Origin: Planctomycetota bacterium
GTDB taxonomy: Bacteria; Planctomycetota; UBA8742; UBA2392
Length of the DNA stretch: 64,000 nucleotides
Assembly: GCA_020638635.1 (NCBI GenBank)
Contig: JACKIE010000008.1
Span: 1-64,000, forward strand
Direction: 5' to 3'
Part shown: positions 10,010 to 18,785 of the stretch, one piece after another
Numbering within the stretch: the stretch's first letter is position 1
How the letters are laid out: the number at the start of each line of letters is the position of its first letter
Translations under genes and position numbers: made by a program
Notes under the pieces: generated by a model
What the model was told of the DNA's origin: nothing
What the model saw: the letters and a program-made list of their open reading frames with translations, nothing else
Database searches by the model: none

Positions 10010-10045
10010 ATGTTCATGCGTCCGAGCAACTGTTGTTGTCGCTAA
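10010..10045 (+). CDS. Cysteine leader peptide (MFMRPSNCCCR)
   Basis: An 11-codon frame with three consecutive TGT Cys codons just before the end, starting 8 bases after the -10 box. It lies upstream of a cysteine-biosynthesis gene pair and is followed by an imperfect hairpin and a T-rich tract. By analogy with amino-acid attenuators, stalling on Cys codons when Cys-tRNA is scarce would favour readthrough. There is no Shine-Dalgarno, which fits leaderless initiation. Its regulatory role is inferred; the composition and position are seen. Confidence 0.72.
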   Translation: MFMRPSNCCCR

Positions 10046-10081
10046 CCGGCCTGCGCTGGTTGACTCAACGTTGTTTGTTCT
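10044..10081 (+). terminator. Candidate attenuator hairpin and T-rich tract upstream of mec
   Basis: AACCGGC-CTGC-GCTGGTT (one G-U pair) at 10044-10061, then a T-rich run around GTTGTTTGTTC. It is weaker than the terminators at 44123 and 51775 because the U-run is interrupted and several bases from the stem. Confidence 0.4.
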
Positions 10082-10096
10082 GTTCGGACGATTCCC

Positions 10097-10513
10097 ATGC
10101 TGACTCTCACGCCCGCCATCCGGGCTCACATTGAAGCCCACGCTGTTGAGGCCTATCCGCACGAGGCTTGCGGCGTGATCGTTGGTCGTGCCGACGGCAG
10201 CACGCGCGAGGGCGTTTCCGCCCATCGCACCGGCAACCTCAACGTCGAGCGTGCCCACGACCGCTTCACCCTGGACCCCAAAGACTACATGCGCATTGAC
10301 CGGCAGGCGCGCGAACAGGGTCTCGACATCATCGGCATCTACCACAGCCACCCGGACCACCCGGCCCAGCCCAGCGAGACCGACCGCCAGCAGGCGTGGG
10401 AAGGCTACAGCTACGTGATCGTCTCGGTGAAAACCGGAAAGGTTGCCGACTTCCTGTCGTTTGAACTAAGGGGCGAGCAATTCGCACCCGAAGAGGTGCG
10501 ATGTTTGACGTAG
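10097..10513 (+). CDS. mec: JAMM-family metalloprotease (Mec-like, sulfur-carrier cysteine release)
   Basis: 138 residues with a complete JAMM zinc-protease signature: E23 (EACGVIVG), then H83-S-H85-P and S93/D96 (YHSHPDHPAQPSETD). Members paired with CysM-type synthases, such as mycobacterial Mec, clip the new cysteine from the C-terminus of the small sulfur carrier CysO. The next gene here is such a synthase, so this role is inferred. No CysO/ThiS/MoaD-like gene is visible in the window. The stop TAG lies inside the left arm of the repeat at 10510-10614. Ubiquitin-like processing of another carrier is the alternative. Confidence 0.82.
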   Translation: MLTLTPAIRAHIEAHAVEAYPHEACGVIVGRADGSTREGVSAHRTGNLNVERAHDRFTLDPKDYMRIDRQAREQGLDIIGIYHSHPDHPAQPSETDRQQAWEGYSYVIVSVKTGKVADFLSFELRGEQFAPEEVRCLT

Positions 10514-10614
10514 CGCAGGCGCCCCGCCTGCCCCGGGCGCGGGCACCTTGCCCGCGCCATTCTTGCCGGGGGCGAGGCGCCCCCGGCCTGTGCAGGCGAA
10601 GGCGCCTGCGCTAC
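10510..10614. repeat. Palindromic repeat between mec and cysM
   Basis: Perfect 14-bp inverted repeat GTAGCGCAGGCGCC (10510-10523) and GGCGCCTGCGCTAC (10601-10614), with nested GC-rich stems between. It supplies the mec stop codon, and its right edge runs into the GGAG ribosome site of the next gene. Confidence 0.75.
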
Positions 10615-10626
10615 GGAGAAATCGCC

Positions 10627-11556
10627 ATGAAGACCAAGACCGACACCCTCTACGAAATCACCCGCCGCATCCCGGCGCTGGGTTTGATCGGCAACACGCC
10701 GCTTCTGGAGATCAACGCGCTCGAGCACCGCTTCCCCGGTGTCAGCATCAAGGCCAAGGCCGAGTGGATGAACCCGGGAGGCAGCATCAAGGACCGCGCC
10801 GTGCTGCGCATGCTCGCGCGCTTAATAGAGGAAGACACGCTGCAGGGCCGCCGCGTGCTGGATTCCACCAGCGGCAACAGCGGCATCGCCTACGCCATGA
10901 TCGGTGCGGCCTTGGGCATCCCGGTCACGCTGGTGGTGCCCGGCAACGCCAGCAAAGAACGGCAGCGGCGCATCAAGGCCCACGGCGCGGAGCTGATCCT
11001 CACGGACCCCGTACTCGGGTACGACGAGGCCGTGCGCCACGCCCACGAGCTGGCGAAGCAGCAGCCGCAGCGCTACCTGCTGGTGGACCAGTACAGCAAC
11101 GACGCCAACTGGCGCGCGCACTACTACGGCACCGGCGCGGAGATTCTGCGCCAGAGCTACGGCGACATTACCCATTTCATCGCGGGCGTCGGCACCGGCG
11201 GCACGTTGACCGGCATCGCCAAGCGCCTGAAGGAGTACGACCCGCACATCCGCGTGGTGCAGGCCATGCCGGATGACTTCCCCGGCATTGAGGGTTTGAA
11301 GCCCCTGCGCTCGCCGGATGCGATCCGGCCGAAGAACTTCGACGAGTCGCTGGTGGACGAGGTGGTGGACGTGAGCATCGACGAGGCCGCGGACTTCTGC
11401 CGCGTGCTGGCGCGCAACGGCGTGTTCGTGGGCCAGAGCAGCGGCGCGAACCTAGCGGTAGCGGCCAAGGTGGCCCTGCGCGAGCCCCACGCGCGCATCG
11501 TAACCGTCTTCGCCGACACCGGCGAACGCTATTACTCAACGGGGTTGTGGGACTAG
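10627..11556 (+). CDS. cysM: CysM-like cysteine synthase (PLP-dependent)
   Basis: 309 residues from the ATG at 10627, preceded by GGAG. Fold-type II PLP enzyme with the lysine in NPGGSIKDRA (K55), the substrate loop STSGNSGIA, the phosphate-binding Gly loop GVGTGGTLTGIA and the C-terminal QSSGANLAVA. It joins a sulfur donor to O-acetyl- or O-phosphoserine to form cysteine. Clustering with a JAMM protease favours the sulfur-carrier-dependent CysM route over free sulfide, but specificity cannot be read with certainty. The C-terminus YYSTGLWD is typical of the family. A palindromic repeat begins at its stop. Confidence 0.88.
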   Translation: MKTKTDTLYEITRRIPALGLIGNTPLLEINALEHRFPGVSIKAKAEWMNPGGSIKDRAVLRMLARLIEEDTLQGRRVLDSTSGNSGIAYAMIGAALGIPVTLVVPGNASKERQRRIKAHGAELILTDPVLGYDEAVRHAHELAKQQPQRYLLVDQYSNDANWRAHYYGTGAEILRQSYGDITHFIAGVGTGGTLTGIAKRLKEYDPHIRVVQAMPDDFPGIEGLKPLRSPDAIRPKNFDESLVDEVVDVSIDEAADFCRVLARNGVFVGQSSGANLAVAAKVALREPHARIVTVFADTGERYYSTGLWD

Positions 11557-11660
11557 AGCCCCGGCCGAAAGGCCGGGGACGCCCGCCGCAGTTGGCGGGC
11601 GATTGGGGCGACATGTTCACGCGGCAAGCCGCGAGTCCCCGGCCATTCGGCCGGGGTTCT
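11555..11660. repeat. 110-bp palindromic element, copy 2 (inverted)
   Basis: Reverse-complement relative of 9851-9960, with outer arms AGAGCCCCGGCCGAAAGG and its near complement and the same two internal stems. It sits between the convergent cysM and dut stops, and the two copies bracket the cysteine gene pair. Confidence 0.8.
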
Positions 11661-12105
11661 ACCTGCCCGTACTGCCAAACCCGCCTGTGCCGCGCTGGGT
11701 GTCGGACAGCTCGCTTACTTCCGTGAACTTGGCCGCGCTGACCGGCGCGATGATGATCTGGGCGATGCGCTCGCCGCGCTGGATCTCGAATGGCTCGGGG
11801 CCGTGATTAATCAGCAGCACCTTCAGCTCGCCGCGATAATCCGCGTCGATGGTGCCCGGCGCGTTCAGCACCGTCACCCCGTGCTTGGCCGCCAGGCCGC
11901 TGCGCGGGCGCACCTGCATCTCGTAGCCGGGCGGAATCTGGTAACAGAAGCCCGTGGGGATCAACGCGTGCCGCCCCGGCTGCAACATCACCGGGCCTTC
12001 CAGCGCGGCGTGCACGTCGGCGCCGGCCGCGTGCGCGGTCTGGTAGGCCGGCAGGGGCAGCCCTTCACCGTGGGGGAGACGTTTCAGTTTTACTGGAACG
12101 GTCAT
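11659..12105 (-). CDS. dut: Deoxyuridine 5'-triphosphate nucleotidohydrolase
   Basis: 148 residues with the five trimeric dUTPase motifs: [40 protein letters not shown] and [11 protein letters not shown]. It hydrolyses dUTP to dUMP, keeping uracil out of DNA and feeding thymidylate synthesis. It begins 2 bases after the stop of the upstream flavoprotein gene, so the two are probably cotranscribed although the pathways look unrelated. Its end overlaps the edge of the palindromic element. Confidence 0.95.
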   Translation of the reverse strand: MTVPVKLKRLPHGEGLPLPAYQTAHAAGADVHAALEGPVMLQPGRHALIPTGFCYQIPPGYEMQVRPRSGLAAKHGVTVLNAPGTIDADYRGELKVLLINHGPEPFEIQRGERIAQIIIAPVSAAKFTEVSELSDTQRGTGGFGSTGR

Positions 12106-12107
12106 GT

Positions 12108-14426
12108 TCAGGCCTTCGGGCGCGGCTTGGCGGCGAGGTACTGGGGCGGCCAGTATTGCAGGTCGTAGTCGTAGTCCGCGGCCGCGTGGATCATCATGTA
12201 CGGGTCAAACAGGTGCGGGCGCGCCATCACCACCAGGTCCGCGCGGCCGGCCAGCAATATGGTGTTGGCCTGGTCCACTGTCTGCACGTTGCCCACAGTC
12301 ATGGTCGCGATGTGCGCCTCGTTGCGGATCAGGTCGCTGAACGGCGTCTGGAACATGCGGCCGTAGACGGGCTGCTGGTCGTGCACCACCTGACCGGCGC
12401 TGACGTCGATGATGTCGAGCCCGGCGTCCTTGAACATCCTGGCGATCTCGACGCGGTCGGCATCGGTCAGCCCGTCTTCATGCCACTCGGTGGCCGAGAT
12501 GCGCACGCTTATGGGCTTGCCTTCAGGCCAGGCCGCGCGCACGGCTTTGAAGCATTCCAGCGGGTAGCGCATGCGCGCTTCCAGCGAGCCGCCGTAGCCG
12601 TCGGTGCGCTTGTTGGTGAGCGGGCTGATGAAGGTGCTCATCAGGTAGCCGTGGGCGTAGTGCAGCTCGATCATGTCGAAGCCCGCTTCGTCGGCCCACT
12701 TCGCCGACTGCACGAACTGGGCCTTCACGGCGTCCATGTTGCCCGGGGTCATTTCGCTCGGCGTAGGCCAGTCGTCTTTGTAAGGAAGGGCACTGGGCGC
12801 GAGCGTCTGCCATGCCCCCTGCTCGCGTGTCAGCGGCTTGCCACCTTTCCAGGGCAGGTCGGTGCTGGCCTTGCGGCCGGCGTGGGCGAGCTGCATGCAG
12901 ATCTTCGCCTTGCTGTAGCCGTGGGTGAAGTCCACGACGCGCTTCCAGGCCGCCACGTGCTCGGGTTTGTACATGCCCGCGCAGCCGGGCGTGATACGGC
13001 CGATGGGGCTGACGTGCGTGGCCTCGGTGTAGAGCAGGCCGGCGCCGCCGATCGCGCGCGAGCCCAGGTGCACCATGTGCCAGTCGCCCGGGAAGCCGTC
13101 GTCGCTGCTGTACTGGCACATGGGGCTGACCACCAGGCGGTTGGCCAGTGTCATGTCGCGCAGCTGAAAGGGCTGGAACACGGGCGGCGCCGTGGGCTGC
13201 TCGGCGCGCTCGAAGTGCTCGCGGATGGTTTGCTCGTCGCTCTCGGCCGCGTAGGCGGGGGCCTTCACGCGCACGTCGCGGAACTGGTTCTGTTTGGCGA
13301 ACCAGTCGGTGGCGGTCTCGACGAAGGCCGGGTCGCGCATCTTCAGGTTGTCGTAGGTGATGCGCTTGCTGCGGGAAAGCTGGTTGAAGGTGAAGCGCAC
13401 CGGGTGCTGGGTGTGGTAGTAGCGCGCGACGTTCTCGAACCACTCCAGGCTGGTCTGCGCGGTTTTCTGCAGCTTGGCGCCGTCCACCCAGCGCCGCGCC
13501 TCGTACAGCTTCAGGGTGGCGTTGACGTTCTCGCAGCCGTTGTCTTTGAACGCCTGCGCCAGCTCGATGGCGTCTTCCATGGCCAGCTTGGTGCCGCTGC
13601 CGATGCTGAAGTGCGCGGTGTGGGCGGCGTCGCCCATCAGCACGATGTTCTCGTGCACCCAGGTCTTGTTGCGGATGGTGGGGAAGGTGCGCCACACGCT
13701 CTTGTTGCCCAGCAGCTTGTGGCCGGACAGGTACTTCGCGAACAGCTTCTCGCAGTAGGCGATAGTCTGGGCTTCGTCGGCCTTGTCCAGGCCTGCTTTG
13801 CGCCAGGTTTCCTCGCGGCACTCGACGATCCAGGTGCTGGTGTTTTCCTCGAAGGGGTAGGCGTGCACGGTGAACAGGCCGTGCTCGTTTTCCTCGTAGA
13901 TGAAGGTGAAAGCGGGCAGCTTGAAGTCAGCGCCGAGCCAGCAGAACTTGCACTTGCGCCAGTCGATGTCGGGTTGGAAGAACTGCTTGTGGTGGTCGCG
14001 CACCCAGCTGTTGACGCCGTCGGCGCCGAGTATCAGGTCGGCATCGTTGAAAGGCTCCAGCGAGTGGACTTCCTTCTCGAACACCAGCTTCACGCCCAGT
14101 TCCTCGGCGCGTGCCTGGAAGATGTTCAGCAGCTTCTTGCGGCTCATGCCGGCGAAGCCGTGGCCGGTGCTGCGGATCACCTCGCCCTTGATGTGTGTGT
14201 CGATGTCGGGCCAGTAGGCGAACTCGCCGACGATGCGGTCGTAGCTTGGTTTGTCGGCGACCTCGAAGCCGCCCAGGGTTTCGTCGCTGAACACCACGCC
14301 CCAGCCGAAGGTGTCGTAAGGCCGGTTGCGCTCGATCACCGTGATGTCGTGTGCCGGATCCTGCTTCTTCATCAGGATCGAGAAGTAAAGCCCGGCCGGC
14401 CCGCCGCCAATGCTGACAATCTTCAA
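12108..14426 (-). CDS. Bifunctional salicylyl-CoA 5-hydroxylase / old-yellow-enzyme oxidoreductase
   Basis: 772 residues. The N-terminal half (1-385) is an FAD monooxygenase: [13 protein letters not shown] dinucleotide motif, RKKLLNIF, and [22 protein letters not shown] for FAD ribose binding. The C-terminal half (about 405-770) is an NADH:flavin oxidoreductase/OYE barrel ([46 protein letters not shown]). This fusion is known for salicylyl-CoA 5-hydroxylase and related CoA-ester hydroxylases in aromatic degradation. No other aromatic-pathway gene is in the window, so the true substrate is uncertain. Confidence 0.88.
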   Translation of the reverse strand: MKIVSIGGGPAGLYFSILMKKQDPAHDITVIERNRPYDTFGWGVVFSDETLGGFEVADKPSYDRIVGEFAYWPDIDTHIKGEVIRSTGHGFAGMSRKKLLNIFQARAEELGVKLVFEKEVHSLEPFNDADLILGADGVNSWVRDHHKQFFQPDIDWRKCKFCWLGADFKLPAFTFIYEENEHGLFTVHAYPFEENTSTWIVECREETWRKAGLDKADEAQTIAYCEKLFAKYLSGHKLLGNKSVWRTFPTIRNKTWVHENIVLMGDAAHTAHFSIGSGTKLAMEDAIELAQAFKDNGCENVNATLKLYEARRWVDGAKLQKTAQTSLEWFENVARYYHTQHPVRFTFNQLSRSKRITYDNLKMRDPAFVETATDWFAKQNQFRDVRVKAPAYAAESDEQTIREHFERAEQPTAPPVFQPFQLRDMTLANRLVVSPMCQYSSDDGFPGDWHMVHLGSRAIGGAGLLYTEATHVSPIGRITPGCAGMYKPEHVAAWKRVVDFTHGYSKAKICMQLAHAGRKASTDLPWKGGKPLTREQGAWQTLAPSALPYKDDWPTPSEMTPGNMDAVKAQFVQSAKWADEAGFDMIELHYAHGYLMSTFISPLTNKRTDGYGGSLEARMRYPLECFKAVRAAWPEGKPISVRISATEWHEDGLTDADRVEIARMFKDAGLDIIDVSAGQVVHDQQPVYGRMFQTPFSDLIRNEAHIATMTVGNVQTVDQANTILLAGRADLVVMARPHLFDPYMMIHAAADYDYDLQYWPPQYLAAKPRPKA

Positions 14427-14488
14427 GGCTGTCCCCTTCGTTGTACTGCCCGCAATCTAGACCCGTTGGCGAGCAGCGCAAATGGCAA

Positions 14489-14523
14489 CCGGCCCGGAAT
14501 CCGCACAGGATAAACCGGGCCGG
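14489..14523 (-). terminator. GC-rich hairpin downstream of the 14538 lipoprotein gene
   Basis: CCGGCCCGG (14489-14497) and CCGGGCCGG (14515-14523), just after the stop of the minus-strand lipoprotein gene. There is no clear U-run, so the call rests on position and stem strength. Confidence 0.5.
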
Positions 14524-14537
14524 AGAGGTCGGAAATT

Positions 14538-14972
14538 CTAGTGGATGCCGTACAGCTTGACGGTGGCCTTGCCGGTGCGCGGCTTCTTGCTCTTGTACTT
14601 GAACGTCACCTTCTTGATGCCCCTGGCGCCGCCGCGCAGGTCCAGCCTGCGGCTCCAGCTGCCCTGGGCGAAGTTCACGCGGGTGTTGAAGTCCTCGTGC
14701 CCGCCGTTGCTGAAGAACACGTCGATGTCCCACATCTCCAGCTCGCTGCCTTCCACCTCGACGCGCAGCGCGTGGAACGTTCCTTCCTTTAACGTCACCA
14801 TGATCACGTCGTGGTCGGCCTTGAAGTCCACCTTGCGCGTGCCCAGCAGCTCCACGCGGTCGGCGTCGCCGTCCTGGGTGTTGATCGGCCGTGCGCCGCG
14901 CCCGCCGCAGCCGGCGGTGAAGCCCAGGGCCAGGATGGTCAGCAGAAGCAGAGAAAATTTTACGGTGTGCAT
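14538..14972 (-). CDS. Single-domain lipoprotein related to DUF2541-like beta domain
   Basis: 144 residues from an ATG at 14972 with GGGGG upstream. The open frame extends further but lacks signal features. The N-terminus is a lipoprotein signal with lipobox FTAGC. The single beta-rich domain reads VELLGTRKVDFKADHDVI ... LEMWDIDVFFSNG ... RGIKKVTFKYKSK ... GKATVKLYG. It matches each of three repeats in the divergently transcribed neighbour and resembles the DUF2541/UPF0412 family (assignment from memory). Probably attached to the outer membrane or periplasmic face; function unknown. Confidence 0.72.
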   Translation of the reverse strand: MHTVKFSLLLLTILALGFTAGCGGRGARPINTQDGDADRVELLGTRKVDFKADHDVIMVTLKEGTFHALRVEVEGSELEMWDIDVFFSNGGHEDFNTRVNFAQGSWSRRLDLRGGARGIKKVTFKYKSKKPRTGKATVKLYGIH

Positions 14973-15162
14973 TGGAATCCCCCGATGGTTGCAAGTGAGC
15001 GCGGGATTGTAACCCGCGCCAATCGTTGAGGTTGCGATAATTTTGTAAATCACGAACGCAACCCGCCCTGTGACTGGAGTTGGCAAATTCCACCGCCACT
15101 CTGGCGCCCGCGCGGGGTGCACTTAGCATCGCTCGCACACTGGGGTCAGACAAAGGAGAGCC

Positions 15163-16320
15163 ATGAAGACTGTATTGATGACAGCGTTGCTGATTACGCT
15201 GGCCGCGTTCACCAGCGTGAACGCGCAGGACGACAAGCCCAACTGGGCCGAGAAGTTCCCCAACTACGAGTTGCTGGGCGAGAAGAAGGTCGATTTCGGC
15301 GCCGACAAGGACACCATTGAAGTGGGTGCCAAGGAAGGCCGCTACGTCAGCCTGATGATCGGCGTGATTGAGGGCAACCTCGAGATGTGGGACATCAAGG
15401 TCACCTTCGGCAACGACGAGACGTACTCGCCGGAGATCCGCGCGGAATTCAAGCAGGGCGAGCGTTCGCGGCAGATCGACCTGCCGGGCGAGGCGCGTGT
15501 AATCAAGGAAGTCACCTTCAAGTACAAGAGCAAGCTGCGCAAGGGCAAGGCCACCGTCAAGCTGTTTGGCAAGCCCGCCGATGCCGGCGACAAGCCCGGC
15601 CCCGACAAGCCCGAGACCGACAAGGGCGAATGGAAGGAACACCTGCCGCGCAGCGCCGACGCCTACCAGCTGCTCGGCCAGCGCGAAGTGGATTTCAAGG
15701 GCGACAACGACACGATCCACGTCGGGCGCGACGACGGCCGTTTCACCGCCATCGTGATCGGCGTAACCGAGGGCAACCTCGTGATGTACGACGTGGTGAT
15801 CGAGTTCGTGAACGGGGAAACCCACTCGCCGAAGACGCGACTTGCCTTCGAGGAAAAGACCCGCAGCCGCGAGATCAGCCTGCCGGGCGACGAGCGCGGC
15901 ATCAAGAAGGTAACCTTCAAGTACGAGAGCAAAGGCCGCGACGGCAAGGCGACCGTCAAGCTGTTCGGCAAGCCGGCCGCGCCGGAGAAGCGCTACGCCG
16001 GATACAAGCACCTGGCGGCGCGCGAGGTTGATTTCGGCAAGGACACCGACGTGGTGATCGTGGGCGAGAGCAAGGGCACCTTCAAGGGCATGATGATCGA
16101 GGTGGAGAACGCGGACCTCGACATGCGTGAAATCGTGGTCACCTTCGGCAACGGCAAGCAGCACGAGGTGGAGACGCGCATCGAGTTCAATGAAGGCTCT
16201 CGCAGCCGCGCCGTGGACTTCCCCGGCGGCGCCCGCACGGTCGAGCGCATCGTGTTTAAGTACAGCACCGAAGGCCGCAAGGAAGGCAAGGCCACGGTAA
16301 ACGTCTACGGCAAGGAATAG
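15163..16320 (+). CDS. Secreted protein with three tandem DUF2541-like domains
   Basis: 385 residues: a signal peptide (1-21, ending VNAQ) and three repeats at about 32-142, 165-268 and 281-385. Each runs LLGxKxVDFxxDxDxIxVG, an EGNLEMWDIKVTFGN-like strand, a SRxIDLPGxxRxIKxVTFKY strand and KGKATVKLFGK. AAAGGAGAG is upstream of the ATG. The divergent lipoprotein at 14538-14972 has one copy of the same unit, so the pair probably arose by domain duplication and may act together outside the cytoplasm. The repeated Asp-rich motif could bind cations, but this is not demonstrated. Confidence 0.75.
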   Translation: MKTVLMTALLITLAAFTSVNAQDDKPNWAEKFPNYELLGEKKVDFGADKDTIEVGAKEGRYVSLMIGVIEGNLEMWDIKVTFGNDETYSPEIRAEFKQGERSRQIDLPGEARVIKEVTFKYKSKLRKGKATVKLFGKPADAGDKPGPDKPETDKGEWKEHLPRSADAYQLLGQREVDFKGDNDTIHVGRDDGRFTAIVIGVTEGNLVMYDVVIEFVNGETHSPKTRLAFEEKTRSREISLPGDERGIKKVTFKYESKGRDGKATVKLFGKPAAPEKRYAGYKHLAAREVDFGKDTDVVIVGESKGTFKGMMIEVENADLDMREIVVTFGNGKQHEVETRIEFNEGSRSRAVDFPGGARTVERIVFKYSTEGRKEGKATVNVYGKE

Positions 16321-16335
16321 CCGGAAAGCCGCACA

Positions 16336-16365
16336 GGGGGCCGGCCCAGCGCCGGCCCCTTTTGT
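16336..16365 (+). terminator. Rho-independent terminator of the three-domain gene
   Basis: GGGGCCGGC, loop CCAGC, GCCGGCCCC, then TTTTGTATTT, 16 bases after the stop at 16320. Confidence 0.85.
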
Positions 16366-16485
16366 ATTTGCGGTGGGTGGTTCGTTGTGTGCTGATCTGC
16401 GAACCTTTGGGTTTGCGACAGCGTTGCGAACTTGGGATAGGCGCGGGCGGCGGTTAGACTTCTGGCAGTCGCACTGGAGACGCCG

Positions 16486-18450
16486 ATGCGAAACACCGCC
16501 CGCCCCATGCTGCTTGCCGCCTGTGCCGCGCTGCTGCTCGCGGCCTGGGTCCCCTCCGCCGCCCAGGGCAAGCCCGCCAACCAGGATGACCGCAAGAAGG
16601 TCACGGCCGAGTTCCTGGACCGCATGGCCGAGTCCACCTCCCTGCGCTGGAACGCCGAGCAACTCCAGCAATACTCGCACTTCAGCGGCGACGACGTGCT
16701 GCCCCGCCTGCTGCAGGTCTACGACAAGCCACCCGCCGCGTTTGCCGACAACGTGCGCTACCTGGCGGCATCCTACCTGCGCGCGCGCCACGACATCACC
16801 ACCGAGCAATTCGCCGCCCAGCGCCAGCAGCCCAGCAACTCCGACCTGAAGGCTTTGCGCAAGTTCGTCAAGCAGTACTACCGCAGCGCCCCCGACGTCT
16901 GGGGCGTCTACTGCGCCGCCTGCATCCTCGCCATCGAGGACGACGCCGACATCGCGCTGGAGCTGCTCGAGGTCGTGGGCGACAAGCGCGCGCCGGCCGT
17001 CACCCGCGCGGCGCTGCTCTGCGCCCTCGAACACGGTGGCTTCGAGCACCTGCGCCGGGCGCTGCAGTTGATGCTGCAGGAGGACTTCAAGGCCGGCGGC
17101 GAAAGTGCAGTTCTTTACGAAGCTATCTGCTGGTCGGCCGCGCGCGCCTATCGCCCGCTGCACAAGGTCGGCCAGCCGGTGCAGCAAGACTGGCGCCCGC
17201 TGTTCGACCGCATCACCGCGCTGGTGGACGACAAGAAAGCGCTGCTGCCGCGCAGCAAGCGCGAGGCCGCGCTGGCCCTGCAGTTCTGCTTCGGCACCAA
17301 GCACCCGTACCAGTACCCCGCGATGTGGAAGATGCGGTTCGACAGCGGCCACGACCCCCTGGGCGACGACGACGGCGCCACGGTGGCCAGCTTCATGGGC
17401 CTCGACGTGATGGGCGAGCGCATCGTGTTCCTGATCGACGCCTCGGACTCCATGCTGAACCCGCTGTCCGACGCTGACCGCGACGCGATCAAGAACCCGG
17501 TCACCGGCGAGCGCCGCAAGGCCGGCGACGACGAGTACGAGATCGACTGGAAGCGCGTCCACAACCGCTTCGATGCCGCGCGCGAGCACGTGAAGTGGAC
17601 GCTCTCGCGCCTGGGCAAAGACAAGCAGGTGGCCGTGATCTTGTTCGGCGACGACGCCGAGCCGCTGCCGGTCACGCGCAGCTTCGTCTCCGCCGGCAGC
17701 GGCAACGCGCGCAAGATCGGCGCGGCGCTGGATGCCATCCGGCCGGGCGAGGCGCCCGCCGACAAGAAAGACACGCGCCCGCACGGCGTGCTGCTGGGCG
17801 AGACGAACTACTACAGGGCGCTGCTGGCGGCGTACCGCATGGGCAAGGGCGGCATCGTGAACGAGCCGCGCGAGCACTGGGACCTGAAGCTGGTGACGGA
17901 AGGGGCGGACGCGATCTTCCTGCTGTCGGACGGCTCGCCGATCCGTGACGGCTTCAGCGGCGACACGCCCAAGATCGACTACGAGTACACCGGCTCGGCC
18001 TACTATGCGACAAAGCAGCCGGGCGAGGGCGAATGGGTGGAGTTCCCCGCGCGCCCGGCGCAGCCCGAGCGCGAGATCCAGACCCGCGACCCGGAGACCG
18101 GCGCAATCACCAAGACCAAGATCCCCGCCCAGCCCGCGCAGCCCGCCAGCCGCATGTGGCGCAAGAAAGAGGTCTACCGCTACGAGTTCCAGAACCACGA
18201 CGACAACGGCCCCTACGCCAGCGCGCAGAACTTCGGCTTCAGCGCCTTCGAGATGACCAACCTGCTGGACGAGGTCGAGCGCATGAACCTGGTGCGCCGC
18301 TGCCGCATCCAGTGCGTGGGTATCGGCGAGGCGCAGATGGCCTGGCTGAAGCCGATCGCAAAGCAGGGTGGCGGCAAAGCGGTGTTCTTCGGCAAGCAGG
18401 GCGAGCGCGAGATCCCCGGCCTGCCCGAAGGCTTCCCCGGCGACGACTAG
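16486..18450 (+). CDS. Exported von Willebrand factor A domain protein
   Basis: 654 residues with a signal peptide (about 1-27, ending PSAAQG). Residues about 35-300 are helical and HEAT/TPR-like. A vWA domain starts near 312 (ERIVFLIDASDSMLN) with an intact MIDAS D318-x-S-x-S322 and a later DAIFLLSDGSPIRDG strand. A long insertion rich in Pro, Glu and Arg (about 500-570) interrupts the vWA fold. Metal-dependent protein binding in the periplasm is the expected role. GGAGACGCCG lies before the ATG. The gene ends at a large palindromic repeat. Confidence 0.82.
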   Translation: MRNTARPMLLAACAALLLAAWVPSAAQGKPANQDDRKKVTAEFLDRMAESTSLRWNAEQLQQYSHFSGDDVLPRLLQVYDKPPAAFADNVRYLAASYLRARHDITTEQFAAQRQQPSNSDLKALRKFVKQYYRSAPDVWGVYCAACILAIEDDADIALELLEVVGDKRAPAVTRAALLCALEHGGFEHLRRALQLMLQEDFKAGGESAVLYEAICWSAARAYRPLHKVGQPVQQDWRPLFDRITALVDDKKALLPRSKREAALALQFCFGTKHPYQYPAMWKMRFDSGHDPLGDDDGATVASFMGLDVMGERIVFLIDASDSMLNPLSDADRDAIKNPVTGERRKAGDDEYEIDWKRVHNRFDAAREHVKWTLSRLGKDKQVAVILFGDDAEPLPVTRSFVSAGSGNARKIGAALDAIRPGEAPADKKDTRPHGVLLGETNYYRALLAAYRMGKGGIVNEPREHWDLKLVTEGADAIFLLSDGSPIRDGFSGDTPKIDYEYTGSAYYATKQPGEGEWVEFPARPAQPEREIQTRDPETGAITKTKIPAQPAQPASRMWRKKEVYRYEFQNHDDNGPYASAQNFGFSAFEMTNLLDEVERMNLVRRCRIQCVGIGEAQMAWLKPIAKQGGGKAVFFGKQGEREIPGLPEGFPGDD

Positions 18451-18488
18451 CCCCGGATGCAACGGCCGCGGTCGGATGCCGCATGCAA

Positions 18489-18638
18489 CCGCGAAGTACC
18501 GCAAAGGACCGCGAAGCAAAGCGGCCTCACGCCAAGCCGCCAAGGCGCCAAGAGGTGCACTGCCGTTCTTGGCGCCTTGGCGCCTCCGCGTGAGCCTGCA
18601 GTTGCCGTGCTTCGCGGTCCTTCGCGGAACTTCGCGGT
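18489..18638. repeat. Long imperfect inverted repeat (CCGCGAAG / CCAAGGCGCCAAG units)
   Basis: CGCGAAGTACCGCAAAGGAC near 18490 pairs with the GTCCTTCGCGGAACTTCGCG region near 18617, and CCGCCAAGGCGCCAAGA with TCTTGGCGCCTTGGCG in the middle, giving a stem of about 60 bp with bulges. The rest of the 18451-18785 gap has only the MarR promoter. Confidence 0.75.
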
Positions 18639-18750
18639 TTACGCCGTTTCGTGGTGACTGCAGCAGGCCATAAAAACACCAAAGCACAAAAGGTACTGCC
18701 ACAAAAACTGCAACCGGCTTTGGCGTGGAGCTGCATCGGTGGCTTTGCCC

Positions 18751-18778
18751 TTGCCAGATAGTTCGGAATCCGTAATAT
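18751..18778 (+). promoter_or_regulatory. Sigma70-like promoter of the MarR gene, near-leaderless
   Basis: TTGCCA (18751-18756), 16-bp spacer and TAATAT (18773-18778). The MarR ATG is 7 bases beyond the -10 box and has no Shine-Dalgarno, so a leaderless mRNA is likely. Confidence 0.6.
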
Positions 18779-18785
18779 CCGGTAC

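Noticed and set aside
12156..14513. 785-codon open frame opposite the salicylyl-CoA hydroxylase fusion
   Set aside because: Val/Gly/His-rich shadow of a clear flavoenzyme on the other strand.
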